Program-made: the position numbers and the translations under genes | DNA from: Sphingobacterium cellulitidis | Lineage (GTDB): Bacteria; Bacteroidota; Bacteroidia; Sphingobacteriales; Sphingobacteriaceae | Assembly (NCBI GenBank): GCA_002245855.1 | Contig: NOUX01000002.1 | Location: 496,001 to 560,000 of the forward strand | Direction of reading: 5' to 3' | Length of the DNA stretch: 64,000 nt | Notes under the pieces: generated by a model | Databases searched by the model: none | What the model was told of the DNA's origin: nothing | Seen by the model: the letters and a program-made list of their open reading frames with translations, nothing else | Shown here: positions 26,564 to 35,859 of the stretch, one piece after another | Position numbering within the stretch: position 1 is the first letter of the stretch | How the letters are laid out: each line of letters begins with the position of its first letter

Positions 26564-27700
26564 TTAGGATAATTCTTCTATGCTACGTACAGGAATATCT
26601 TTTCTGGAGATTTCCTTTAGCTTGCTTTGCTCGGTATATTGGTACCCATTGTCACCTAGTATCCATAACAATGGGGATAAGAAGCTAATACAGGCTTTGG
26701 CTCCTTGGTTGATGGCAGCGAGGTTCTGGGTATCTTTGGAGTTTTTCGCTTCATTTTCGATTTCAAAAGGCCCTGAAAAGCCTCTATCATGAAGAACTTC
26801 TACGAAGCTGTTCCAATCCATATCATCCGTTCCACCGAACCCGGGCAACATGGCTGTATAATGATGTCGATCCCAATCATTTTGAGGAATAGAAACCCCG
26901 GCTAATTTTGCCAGGTCAGCATTTACCTGTTGCATGGGATACATTCCACCCCACTCTACCCTAGCTTTGCTACTCAGCATTCTGGTCGTTTTGACATGCA
27001 CGCGTTTCAATCTAGAAATATCCATTTCTTCAATTACTTCGACAGGGTCTGTGTTTTGCCAGATATCATGAGAAGGGTCATAGATTTCACCATGTGCAGG
27101 ACTAGGAATCATGGCATACATAAGTTTTCTAGCTGCCAAGACCCCTGGCAAGTTATTAAATGTGCTACTATATCGGGATGATCTCCAACCTTCCATTGGG
27201 CAGTTTTCATAGACCACAGTTACGCCTAAATCTTCAGCATATCGGATAATAGGTTCAAATACTCGTTTATATTCCTCCAAGTTTTTCTGAAATCCATCGA
27301 TTTGATTTCCTAGTTCATGGTTATAGCCTACAAAGGTTCCCACCATTACATCATTTTCATCGGCACCAAGCAGGTGAGCTATTCTAATGAGTTTTAAGAG
27401 GTGGTTTTGATTTTGCCGTCTTTCTGCCTCATCGCCGCCAATCATGTTCTCAAAAGCTCCTAAAGACAGTCTTAAGCCTTTAGAATTAAAGTTCTCTAGA
27501 ATTGCCTTAGCTTGATCAGGTCCAAAATGGTCATAATCGATATGTGTTGCGGTATGATCTGCTCGAGCACCATCTTTTCTAAAGGCGCATAAATCGATAC
27601 CTTGAGCGCCAAGGTTTGCAGCAGTTTCGAGGAGTTCAGCTTGATTTAGTTTATCATAAGCGGAGCTCATGAGCCAGATTGGGTTTTGGATTTGTTTCAT
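26564..27700 (-). CDS. Sugar phosphate isomerase/epimerase-like TIM-barrel protein
   Basis: 378 residues of the xylose-isomerase-like TIM-barrel family (AP endonuclease family 2 fold). Likely metal ligands are visible in VVYENCP, YDPSHD, KRVHVKT and FEIENEA in the expected order. No signal peptide, so cytoplasmic. The substrate cannot be deduced; annotated relatives include inosose isomerases, tagatose/hydroxypyruvate epimerases and dehydratases. It stands alone, between the convergent response regulator and the histone-like gene, with a -7 element just upstream. Confidence 0.82.
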   Translation of the reverse strand: MKQIQNPIWLMSSAYDKLNQAELLETAANLGAQGIDLCAFRKDGARADHTATHIDYDHFGPDQAKAILENFNSKGLRLSLGAFENMIGGDEAERRQNQNHLLKLIRIAHLLGADENDVMVGTFVGYNHELGNQIDGFQKNLEEYKRVFEPIIRYAEDLGVTVVYENCPMEGWRSSRYSSTFNNLPGVLAARKLMYAMIPSPAHGEIYDPSHDIWQNTDPVEVIEEMDISRLKRVHVKTTRMLSSKARVEWGGMYPMQQVNADLAKLAGVSIPQNDWDRHHYTAMLPGFGGTDDMDWNSFVEVLHDRGFSGPFEIENEAKNSKDTQNLAAINQGAKACISFLSPLLWILGDNGYQYTEQSKLKEISRKDIPVRSIEELS

Positions 27701-27717
27701 TATCGATCTAATTTATT

Positions 27718-27725
27718 CAAATATA
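27718..27725 (-). promoter_or_regulatory. -7 element of the isomerase-like gene
   Basis: On the minus strand TATATTTG, a perfect TAnnTTTG match, 18 bases before the ATG. The -33 position falls in the terminator hairpin of the upstream gene and does not match. Confidence 0.45.
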
Positions 27726-27730
27726 AGCAT

Positions 27731-27754
27731 AAAAAAAGCCCATAAATGGGCTTT
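27731..27754 (-). terminator. Terminator of the histone-like gene
   Basis: aaagcccat / atgggcttt with loop aa; plus-strand A-run at 27731-27737 gives the U-tract on the minus strand. Confidence 0.8.
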
Positions 27755-27776
27755 GTACATTAATGAAGGAGCTTCA

Positions 27777-27962
27777 TTATTTTTTGTTCTTAAGATCTTG
27801 AATTCCTAAGCGTAAATCTTGGGCTAAAGTTTTAATATCCTGTAGACCTTTTCTTACACGTGTGCCGGCTGCACTATTACCTTTTGCAAAAAATTTGTCT
27901 GCATCGTTTTCTAATCCGTCAATTAAAGACTTTAATTCCTTGAATTTATCAATACTTGCCAT
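27777..27962 (-). CDS. Histone H1-like (Hc1-type) small basic protein
   Basis: 61 residues, short and Lys/Arg-rich: KFKELKSLIDGLENDADKFF, then GNSAAGTRVRKGLQDIKTLAQ, ending DLKNKK. This is the compact histone-H1/Hc1-like family widespread in Bacteroidota, thought to bind DNA as a nucleoid protein. The pattern is of amphipathic helices; there is no membrane segment. A short inverted repeat (27761-27779) covers the stop codon and a terminator follows. Confidence 0.85.
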   Translation of the reverse strand: MASIDKFKELKSLIDGLENDADKFFAKGNSAAGTRVRKGLQDIKTLAQDLRLGIQDLKNKK

Positions 27963-28043
27963 AACTTTTAGATTTATTTATAATTATTTATAGTAACTCA
28001 CTTAAAATTAGCATCTTTTTTCTATAAACAAAACCTAAAACAC

Positions 28044-28080
28044 AAAAAAGGTGACCTTTTCAAGCCACCCTTTATTTATT
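28044..28080 (-). terminator. Probable terminator downstream of ftsZ
   Basis: aaaggtg pairs with cac(c)cttt with one bulge; A-run on the plus strand side gives U-rich RNA on the minus strand. It would end the division/wall cluster transcript. Confidence 0.5.
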
Positions 28081-28093
28081 AAATAGGATAAGA

Positions 28094-29800
28094 TTAATCT
28101 ACGTTATCGTGTAGGAAAGAGTTGTTTGGTCTGATTTCAGTTTCACCATCATCAAATGACAGGGTAAAACGAGAGACTTGAGATTCAGATGAATGTGGAA
28201 CATCATCTAATGTTTTTTGCTTTCTTTTATAAGCAGGTTCATTTTCAAGTTCTTGAAGACCGTTAGAAGATTTCAATTTCATGCTCAACTCCTTAAGGCG
28301 CAGGATACGTTCCTTTGTTTTCAACAATTGATCTTCGAAATTACTTTCTTCTTTTTTAGCTTCTTCCAGTTCGATTTCAGCTTTAGGCTGAACTGTTTCT
28401 TTCACTGGTTCAGGTTTAACCTCTTCTTTTTCATCAGCAGGGTTGTATGCATCAAAAACAGTAGGTAATTTAAACTCAAACAAAGAAGGAGAAGTTTTCA
28501 ATTCAAATCCGTGTGGATTTGGATCTTCTTGTACTTCTTCAGCATCAGAATTATCATCCAATTCCAAAGTGTGACGCACAATTTGGGAATCGTTTTTTTC
28601 TACAGCATTAGCTTGTTGCGCAGCTACAGCAGTTTTGTTGGAGAACAAATCTGTTTGCGGCGCTTGGTTAGATGGAGAGTCAACTGGGGTACTTGGTTTT
28701 ACGAAGGCACTTGCTTCAGTATTCGCTCTATCTACAAATTGATTGGTTGCTACGGGTTTAACGAATGCAGAAGTTGAAACCTCCGGAGTCAAAGGGATGG
28801 CGATTTTTTCCATTTCCTTTTCCTTCACACGTTCTTCAGCAGTTTGAAAACCAGTTGCGATTATAGTTACAGAAAGTTCTTCTTCGTAGTTTGCATCAAT
28901 ACAGTTACCCCAGATTAAGTCAGCTGATAGGCCAGCTTTTTCTTGGATATAATCAGTAATGATAGCTACTTCATCCATTGTTACTTCGCGAGTACCGGAA
29001 GTAATATTTAACAGGATATAGCGAGCACCTTCAATTTCATTATCTTTTAATAGTGGAGAAGCCAACGCGCCAGTTACAGCATCTAGAGCACGTTGTTCAC
29101 CTGTTGCCACGGCATTACCCATAATCGCAACACCAGAATCGTTCATTACGGTCCGAACATCTTTAAAATCGACGTTTACATATCCTGGGATAGTAATGAT
29201 TTCAGCTATACCTTTAGCCGCAGTGGTCAAGATATCATCTGCTTTAGCAAATGCAGCTGTCATTGTCAAGTTTCCAAAGATTTCACGCAGGCGGTCATTA
29301 GAAATCACTAAATAAGAGTCTACGTATTTGCGAAGCTCACCTAGACCATCTTCAGCTTGCATACGACGGCGTTTACCTTCGAAAGTGAAAGGAGTAGTAA
29401 CGATTGCAACGGTCAAGATACCCAACTCCTTTGCTGCTTTAGCCAGCACAGGACTTGCACCAGTACCAGTACCACCACCCATTCCTGCAGTAATGAAAAG
29501 CATCTTGGTATTAGTACCTAACATACGTTTGATATCTTCAATACTTTCGATTGCTGAATTTTCACCAACATCAGGATCAGCACCAGCACCCATACCTTCG
29601 GTAAGACTTGCACCCAACTGCACCTTGTTTGGAATAGGGCTTAATTCCAATGCTTGTGCATCTGTATTGCACACGATGAAATCCACACCACTAATTCCTT
29701 GCTTATACATGTGATTGACTGCGTTTCCGCCGCCACCACCCACACCAATTACCTTGATAATTGATGAGTTCTCCTTTAACATTTCAAATTGTATCGACAT
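28094..29800 (-). CDS. ftsZ: Cell division protein FtsZ
   Basis: 568-residue tubulin-like GTPase that forms the Z-ring. The GTPase core occupies about 1-325 with the tubulin signature GGGTGTG at 108-114, GVGGGGGNAVNHM near 20 and the T7 loop NVDFKDVRTVM. The remaining 240 residues form a long, acidic, low-complexity linker ending in a conserved tail (SFDDGETEI, then FLHDNVD), typical for Bacteroidota FtsZ and longer than in E. coli. It is the last gene of the cluster, separated from ftsA by 141 bases that hold a strong hairpin. Confidence 0.97.
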   Translation of the reverse strand: MSIQFEMLKENSSIIKVIGVGGGGGNAVNHMYKQGISGVDFIVCNTDAQALELSPIPNKVQLGASLTEGMGAGADPDVGENSAIESIEDIKRMLGTNTKMLFITAGMGGGTGTGASPVLAKAAKELGILTVAIVTTPFTFEGKRRRMQAEDGLGELRKYVDSYLVISNDRLREIFGNLTMTAAFAKADDILTTAAKGIAEIITIPGYVNVDFKDVRTVMNDSGVAIMGNAVATGEQRALDAVTGALASPLLKDNEIEGARYILLNITSGTREVTMDEVAIITDYIQEKAGLSADLIWGNCIDANYEEELSVTIIATGFQTAEERVKEKEMEKIAIPLTPEVSTSAFVKPVATNQFVDRANTEASAFVKPSTPVDSPSNQAPQTDLFSNKTAVAAQQANAVEKNDSQIVRHTLELDDNSDAEEVQEDPNPHGFELKTSPSLFEFKLPTVFDAYNPADEKEEVKPEPVKETVQPKAEIELEEAKKEESNFEDQLLKTKERILRLKELSMKLKSSNGLQELENEPAYKRKQKTLDDVPHSSESQVSRFTLSFDDGETEIRPNNSFLHDNVD

Positions 29801-29894
29801 ATATTTTATCCTATTTAATTCTTCATCAAGCCTTTACGTTAACACAACGCAAGTCAACAATTCTAATGTAATATTACCAAAATCTTAACAAGAG

Positions 29895-29922
29895 TTTTCC
29901 ACATTTGTTAAAATGTGGAAAA
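29895..29922. other. 12-bp perfect hairpin between ftsA and ftsZ
   Basis: ttttccacattt (29895-29906) and aaatgtggaaaa (29911-29922), loop gtta. No long T-run follows directly on the minus strand, so an attenuator or RNA-processing site is as likely as a full terminator. The two arms are inverted copies of TTTTCCACA. Confidence 0.65.
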
Positions 29923-29941
29923 AACTAGCTGATGTTGATAA

Positions 29942-31324
29942 TTATTTTTTCCCAATGTAAGTATCATTGTCTATATCGGCTCCATCTTTGATCCAATCGT
30001 TCAAAAAACGCGCTAACCAACCATCCTTTTTATTTTGTCCGTCGGCTATATCTTGGATTTTAGTTTCTTTTTTATCCTTCGCTGGAGTGCCACTTTTAAT
30101 GCTTTTCTCCTCGTTTCTTTTCTCTTCTTCTTCCAGCGATTGAATACCTTTAATCAATAGACCAATACCTGTAGCATACAATGGGCTTTTCAATTCGTCG
30201 AAAGCTTGTTTGTTCAGCATATCAGTTTTTGCCAAGTATTCATTTGGATATCCAATACGGCAATCGATTCCAGTGATATATTCCACCAATTGTACTAAGT
30301 GTTTCAATTGTGCACCACCACCAGTGATTACGATTCCAGCAATTAATTTATCTTCATATCCAGAAGATTTGATTTCATAGAACACATGTTCGATGATTTC
30401 TTCCATTCTGGCTTGGATGATATAAGCTAAGTTTTTTACAGAAATTTCTTTTGCTTCTCTGCCTCTGATTCCAGGGACACAGATAACTTCATTTTCTTTA
30501 TTTTCATCTGCCAAAGCGGATCCGTATCTAACTTTCAATTGTTCAGCTTGATTACGCAATACGGCACAACCTTGACGAATATCTTCAGTTACGATATTTC
30601 CACCCAAAGGGATTACCGCAGTATGACGAATAATACCTTCGTGGAAGATAGCCACATCTGTAGTACCACCACCGATATCTACTAGCACAACACCTGCAGT
30701 TTTTTCCTCTTCATCCAACACAGCTTCGGATGATGCAAGAGGTTCAAGGATCAATTCAGAAACTTCAAGGTCGGAGTTATCCACACATCTCTTGATGTTT
30801 TTGATATCAGTAACGCGTCCGGAGATGATATGGAAATTGGCTTCCACTCTTCTACCAGCCATTCCGATAGGTTCTTTGATACCAGGCTCGTTGTCAATAG
30901 TAAATTCTTGTGGTAAAACATGAATGATTTCTTCTCCTGGAGGAAGTACTAATTTGTACATATCAGAAATCAAACGTTCGATATCAAGACGTCCGATTTC
31001 ATCATCGTCATTCTTGGTTAAAATACCACGGTGTTGGATACTCTTGATGTGCTGACCAGCAATACCTACATTGACCACTTTGATGTCAACGTTGGATTGA
31101 CCTTCAGCCACAGCAACAGCTTCTCGGATACTAGTGACGGTTTTCTGGATGTTGGCAACAACTCCACGATTTACGCCGGCAGATTCCGCTTTTCCTACAC
31201 CTAATAACTCAACCTTGTTTGATCCACTACGACGACCTACAGTCACGCAGATCTTTGTCGTACCGATATCCAATCCTACAATAATTGGATTTTCTTTTTC
31301 ATTTTCTACAATTCTAGGTTTCAT
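29942..31324 (-). CDS. ftsA: Cell division protein FtsA
   Basis: 460-residue actin-like ATPase that ties FtsZ filaments to the membrane. N-terminal nucleotide motif VGLDIGTTKICVTVGR near residue 18, the SHS2/1C subdomain, phosphate-2 motif VVLVDIGGGTTDVAIF near 215 and adenosine motif IVITGGGAQLKHL near 330 are intact. The C-terminal region is charged (EEEKRNEEKSIK) and ends with the amphipathic, Trp-containing stretch KKDGWLARFLNDWIKDG, the likely membrane-targeting sequence. Confidence 0.96.
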   Translation of the reverse strand: MKPRIVENEKENPIIVGLDIGTTKICVTVGRRSGSNKVELLGVGKAESAGVNRGVVANIQKTVTSIREAVAVAEGQSNVDIKVVNVGIAGQHIKSIQHRGILTKNDDDEIGRLDIERLISDMYKLVLPPGEEIIHVLPQEFTIDNEPGIKEPIGMAGRRVEANFHIISGRVTDIKNIKRCVDNSDLEVSELILEPLASSEAVLDEEEKTAGVVLVDIGGGTTDVAIFHEGIIRHTAVIPLGGNIVTEDIRQGCAVLRNQAEQLKVRYGSALADENKENEVICVPGIRGREAKEISVKNLAYIIQARMEEIIEHVFYEIKSSGYEDKLIAGIVITGGGAQLKHLVQLVEYITGIDCRIGYPNEYLAKTDMLNKQAFDELKSPLYATGIGLLIKGIQSLEEEEKRNEEKSIKSGTPAKDKKETKIQDIADGQNKKDGWLARFLNDWIKDGADIDNDTYIGKK

Positions 31325-31357
31325 ATGCTGTGTTTGATGCTGTATGTAATTTGTTTC

Positions 31358-32188
31358 TTAAATCTTCTTGTTCATTTTCATTTGTAGGCTATCGATAAAC
31401 CAATCGCCTTTGCGTTCGCAGACAATTTGTCCGCTGTACTTTACATTTACCTTACTGTAGGCATCTGCTCCTACCCTAGGTAAAATATGGGTATAGAATT
31501 TCTTCAAACGGTCCAATTTATAGTTTAAAGAATCTGCATTCCCAATAATCAATTGTTGACTTCCTACTCGAGGCACTATTTCAATATCTCTTTCATCATT
31601 TACGAATAGTTGTACAATTTGATTACTCCAAAGTTCATCCCCTTTGGTTTCTTCCACAATTCTCACCAAGTCTTTCACCAATTGGCTTTGAACAGGTTCC
31701 AGGGATTTTTTATAACCTTCCTTAATATTTCCGTTTGCCACCATAACATGCGGCACATATTTTAAGGTTACAGGAATTTTATTCCCTTTGGAGTCCACAT
31801 AATACTCCTGACCTCCTTGATTGATGATTCTCACGACAACCTCGCGTTGTTGTACTGCCACTCGCATGGTACCATCCATATCCATATGAACATCAGCACT
31901 GGATACGTAAGGAGATCTTTTTAGCTCAGTTTCAATTTTATGCAGGGGCAAATCATTCAATTGCTTTCCTACTACATTTCCAAACTTCTCTTTGATCATG
32001 GATGAAATATCATTTTGATCAATGAAAGTTTCTTTACCTTCAACCATTACCTTTAAGGCGGTACATTCCTGAACTTGGTCTTTTTTATTGATCAAGCTCA
32101 TCAACATTCCCACACCTACAATCGCCACTAATCCTAAGAAAAAATAGCCAACTTGACGCCATTGTATATTTCTTATTCTATTTAACAT
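31358..32188 (-). CDS. ftsQ: Cell division protein FtsQ
   Basis: 276 residues. A short cytoplasmic N-terminus is followed by one membrane helix (about 13-33, VGYFFLGLVAIVGVGMLMSL) and a periplasmic part with a POTRA-like segment (MVEGKETFIDQNDISSMIKE, then LKRSPYVSSADVHMDMDGTM). FtsQ links the Z-ring to the FtsL/FtsB and FtsW/FtsI synthase. The position between murC and ftsA supports the call, since the sequence itself is poorly conserved. The start overlaps the end of murC by 11 bases. Confidence 0.88.
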   Translation of the reverse strand: MLNRIRNIQWRQVGYFFLGLVAIVGVGMLMSLINKKDQVQECTALKVMVEGKETFIDQNDISSMIKEKFGNVVGKQLNDLPLHKIETELKRSPYVSSADVHMDMDGTMRVAVQQREVVVRIINQGGQEYYVDSKGNKIPVTLKYVPHVMVANGNIKEGYKKSLEPVQSQLVKDLVRIVEETKGDELWSNQIVQLFVNDERDIEIVPRVGSQQLIIGNADSLNYKLDRLKKFYTHILPRVGADAYSKVNVKYSGQIVCERKGDWFIDSLQMKMNKKI

Positions 32189-33536
32189 GGTTCAATTCTT
32201 CTTTTAAAGGTTTAACCAGTTTATCAATATCTCCAGCTCCAACGGTCACCAATAATTCTGGGTTTTCAGTTTTTGCTATTTCCAACACTTCTTCAGGAGA
32301 TACCAATCTTTTGTTCTCCAAATTGATTTTATTCAGAAGCCATGTTGAATCAACTCCTTCAATTGGCAATTCTCTAGCGGGATAAATTTCCATCAATAGT
32401 AATTCATCAGCCATTGCCAATACTTCAGCGAATCCATCCACAAAATCTCTAGTTCTGCTGAACAGGTGAGGTTGGAATACCACCGTTAATTTTTTCTCCG
32501 GATATAATTTTTTCATTGAGGTCAAAAATGCTCTCAACTCTTCCGGGTGATGCGCATAGTCATCGATATAAATATTTTTATCTGTTTTTACGATAAATTC
32601 AAAGCGACGTTTAACACCTTGGAAATCGGATAATGCAGCGACAATTTTATCAGCTGAAATTTCCAATAGATGAGCAACTGTAATTGCGGCAACGGCATTT
32701 TCAACATTATGCAATCCTGGGATTCCCAGGTGAATATCTTTGATGGTTAAATCAGCAGAATGATAATCAAAATAGAATTCACCATTTTCCACTCTTACAT
32801 TTTCAGCATAGGCATCACAAACTTGTTCACGAGCGTAAGAGATATCTCCAGAAAATGGAAGACCCACTTTCAAGATGCTTTTACCACCATCAACCACTCG
32901 ATCCAAGAACATTTCAAAAGAATTGATTAATTCCTGCGGGTCGCCATAGATATCCAAGTGATCAGCATCTGCTGAAGTCACGATTGCGATATTAGGATGA
33001 AGAGTCAAGAAAGAACGATCATATTCATCTGCTTCCACCACTACAACATCATTATCGCCGAATAACACATTATTTTGATAATTTGTACTGATACCACCTA
33101 AAAACGCTGAGCAGTCAAATCCACTATGTTTCAATACATGGGCTACCATTGTAGAGGTAGTAGTTTTTCCATGGGTTCCAGCAACAGCAATAGTAAACCT
33201 ACTTTCAGAAATAAAACCTAACACCTGAGAACGCTTAAATAGTTCATGACCATTGTCTTGAAAGAAAGCTTTCAATTTCAAGTCTTTTGGCACTGCTGGG
33301 GTGAAAATGATAAGGGTTTCCTCACTTGCCACTTTGAAAGCTTCCGGAATAGAATCAATATCGTCAGCATAGCTGATTGTCATTCCTTCCTCTTCCAAGG
33401 TTCTAGTAAGTTCAGTCGAGGTACGGTCATAACCAGCAACCTCACAGCCCAGACGACTAAAATAACGAGCCAATCCGCTCATGCCGATTCCGCCGATACC
33501 CAGTAGATAAACTCTTTTTATTTTGTCGATATTCAT
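32178..33536 (-). CDS. murC: UDP-N-acetylmuramate--L-alanine ligase
   Basis: 452-residue Mur ligase that adds L-Ala to UDP-MurNAc. The N-terminal Rossmann motif LLGIGGIGMSGLAR identifies MurC, followed by the ATP loop GTHGKTTTSTM near 115, the central EADEYDRSF, and C-terminal YAHHPEEL with a domain-3 HLFSRTRDF. Cytoplasmic. Stop and start with murG are 3 bases apart, so these genes are tightly coupled. Confidence 0.96.
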   Translation of the reverse strand: MNIDKIKRVYLLGIGGIGMSGLARYFSRLGCEVAGYDRTSTELTRTLEEEGMTISYADDIDSIPEAFKVASEETLIIFTPAVPKDLKLKAFFQDNGHELFKRSQVLGFISESRFTIAVAGTHGKTTTSTMVAHVLKHSGFDCSAFLGGISTNYQNNVLFGDNDVVVVEADEYDRSFLTLHPNIAIVTSADADHLDIYGDPQELINSFEMFLDRVVDGGKSILKVGLPFSGDISYAREQVCDAYAENVRVENGEFYFDYHSADLTIKDIHLGIPGLHNVENAVAAITVAHLLEISADKIVAALSDFQGVKRRFEFIVKTDKNIYIDDYAHHPEELRAFLTSMKKLYPEKKLTVVFQPHLFSRTRDFVDGFAEVLAMADELLLMEIYPARELPIEGVDSTWLLNKINLENKRLVSPEEVLEIAKTENPELLVTVGAGDIDKLVKPLKEELNHVK

Positions 33537-33539
33537 TTT

Positions 33540-34640
33540 CTATTTTTCTATAATACTCAATACTTCTTGTGCAATAACCTCATCAGCATCAGCAAGTGCC
33601 AACTTTAAGATATGCTCACTTAATGCTTTTTGCTTGGCATCATCCTTAAAAAGGTCCAACACAGTGTTGACCAATTCTTCCCTAGCAACATTGTCTTTAA
33701 CCATTAAAGCAGCATTTTTCACCACCAATGCATTTGCGTTTTTTGTTTGATGGTCATCTGCCACATTTGGCGATGGCACCAATACCACTGGTTTACCAAT
33801 CACGCATAATTCAGAGATTGTGCCAGCACCTGCTCTAGCGATAATGACATCCGCGGCAGCATAAGCATAATCCATACGCTCCAGGAATGGCATTAGTTTG
33901 ATGGAATCAGGTAACTTATCAGCTAATTCAGCATTAAGCTTTTCGTAATAATAACTACCACATTGCCATATCACTTGAATTCCTGCAGCAACCAATTTAT
34001 CCAAGCCAGCTTTAATACTATCATTCAAGGTCAATGCGCCAAGACTTCCCCCAGTGACCAATAAGGTTTTCTTATCGAGGTCTAATCCAAAGGCATGAAT
34101 TGCTTCTTCTCTTTTGCCTTCAATAGCGACTGAGGATTTCCGGATAGGATTTCCTGTCATCAGTACTCTATCTGCTGGAAAAAATCTTTCCATTCCTTCA
34201 TAGGCCACACAGATTTTTTTTGCTTTGGCACCTAACTTTTTATTAGTCACACCAGCATAAGAATTCTGCTCTTGAATTACTGTTGGGAGTCCCATCATAT
34301 TGGCCATCATCAATAATGGACCAGATGCATAGCCTCCAACACCAATCGCTGCTTCTGCTTTAAAATCTTTAAGAACTTTTCTTGCCTTCCATAAGCTTTT
34401 TATCATCTTAAAAGGAAGACTAATATTTTTCAATGGCGATTGACGGTTTATTCCGGCAATATCCAATCCTACAATTTCATATCCAGCTGCAGGAACACGT
34501 TCCATCTCCATTTTTCCATTTGCTCCTACGAATAGGATTTCAATATCTGGAGACAGGTTTTTTAACGCATTGGCTATCGCAATCGCCGGGAAGATATGTC
34601 CACCGGTTCCACCACCACTTATGATAACTTTATGCGCCAT
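33540..34640 (-). CDS. murG: Lipid II synthase, UDP-GlcNAc transferase MurG
   Basis: 366-residue GT28 glycosyltransferase that adds GlcNAc to lipid I on the inner face of the membrane. The first glycine loop SGGGTGGHIFPA (residues 8-19), the second VGGYASGP near 100, and the UDP-binding region GSLGALTLN and IARAGAGTISEL are all present. Peripheral membrane protein; gene order ftsW-murG-murC as in related dcw clusters. Confidence 0.96.
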   Translation of the reverse strand: MAHKVIISGGGTGGHIFPAIAIANALKNLSPDIEILFVGANGKMEMERVPAAGYEIVGLDIAGINRQSPLKNISLPFKMIKSLWKARKVLKDFKAEAAIGVGGYASGPLLMMANMMGLPTVIQEQNSYAGVTNKKLGAKAKKICVAYEGMERFFPADRVLMTGNPIRKSSVAIEGKREEAIHAFGLDLDKKTLLVTGGSLGALTLNDSIKAGLDKLVAAGIQVIWQCGSYYYEKLNAELADKLPDSIKLMPFLERMDYAYAAADVIIARAGAGTISELCVIGKPVVLVPSPNVADDHQTKNANALVVKNAALMVKDNVAREELVNTVLDLFKDDAKQKALSEHILKLALADADEVIAQEVLSIIEK

Positions 34641-34652
34641 TCAATATTTCAA

Positions 34653-35846
34653 TTAGATAGTTCCAACTACCACTTTGCGTGGAGCTTTTTCAACTACTTT
34701 ATCTTCTTTCACTTTTAATTCTTCAACATTACGGCTCACACTTAGGATAATTCCCAAGGCCACACTCGTAAATAAAATAGATGTCCCCCCCATACTCACC
34801 AATGGAAGTGGTACCCCTGTTACTGGTCCGAGACCTACAGCCACTGCCATATTCGCCAAGGCTTGAATGGTCAAGCTAAAGCCTAATCCAGCAGCCAGGA
34901 ACGCCCCGAAGGCTCGCGGACTGAGCGTGACGATCCGGATACATCGATACATCAATGCTATATAGAGGAAGAGTAAAACGGCTCCTCCTATTGTTCCGTA
35001 TTCTTCAATAATAATGGCGAAAATAAAGTCAGAGTATGGATGCGGCAATACATTTCGTTGCACCGAATTACCAACTCCTTTACCAAACATTTCACCAGTA
35101 GCGATTGCAATTTTCGCATTGTTAGCTTGGTAATTCTTATCATCCTGGAAAGATGTTTTACCATCATGAACTTCTTCTGTAGTGAAGAATCCTTGAACCC
35201 GGCTCATATATGTTGCGCGTCTCGGTCCTAAGAAAATCACAAGCATCAACAGCACTCCCCCACCTAAACATACCACTGCGATTTGCTTGAAACTGATTCG
35301 TCCGATTAACAACAACAATACACTAACTCCGAAAAGCATCAATGCGGTTGATAAGTTAGCCCATGCAATCAAAACGAAAACAAAACAAACGGCTCCCATA
35401 ATTGGGATAAAAGACTTTTTAACATCCTTGATTTCCTCTTGTTTTCTAGACAACATTCTAGCTAAAAAGGTAATCAGCGCTAATTTTGCTAAATCGGAAG
35501 TTTGGAATGTTTGGTTGATTACAGGTATGGTCAACCAACGGCTAGCCTCATTTACCTTACTTCCAAACAGCAACGTGTATAACAACAAAGGGATTGTAAT
35601 CACCATCAATAATTTGGAGATTCCAGCATAATACCGGTAATCCAATTTATGTGATAAATACATCATAACTAAACCAGCTACAACGATAAATAGGTGTTTG
35701 AATAAATAAAGTTCAGTACCTTTTCCTTCTTTGTAGGCTAAAGTTCCTACTGAGCTATATACAGCCAATAGTGACCAAATAGACAACAAGATCACAATGA
35801 TCCAGATCCATTTATCGCCTTTTAGTTTAGAAAAAATGTATTCCAT
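34653..35846 (-). CDS. ftsW: Septal peptidoglycan polymerase FtsW
   Basis: 397-residue SEDS-family glycosyltransferase with about ten membrane segments. Conserved features include the extracellular loop KEGKGTELY / YYAGISKLL early on, KGVGNSVQRNVLPHPYSDFIFAIIIEEYG (the family signature, near 260-290) and PLVSMGGTS near 355. It polymerises lipid II at the septum together with FtsI, which is encoded in the same cluster. The basic tail (EKAPRKVVVGTI) is cytoplasmic. Confidence 0.95.
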   Translation of the reverse strand: MEYIFSKLKGDKWIWIIVILLSIWSLLAVYSSVGTLAYKEGKGTELYLFKHLFIVVAGLVMMYLSHKLDYRYYAGISKLLMVITIPLLLYTLLFGSKVNEASRWLTIPVINQTFQTSDLAKLALITFLARMLSRKQEEIKDVKKSFIPIMGAVCFVFVLIAWANLSTALMLFGVSVLLLLIGRISFKQIAVVCLGGGVLLMLVIFLGPRRATYMSRVQGFFTTEEVHDGKTSFQDDKNYQANNAKIAIATGEMFGKGVGNSVQRNVLPHPYSDFIFAIIIEEYGTIGGAVLLFLYIALMYRCIRIVTLSPRAFGAFLAAGLGFSLTIQALANMAVAVGLGPVTGVPLPLVSMGGTSILFTSVALGIILSVSRNVEELKVKEDKVVEKAPRKVVVGTI

Positions 35847-35859
35847 TGTTCCTCCTTAA

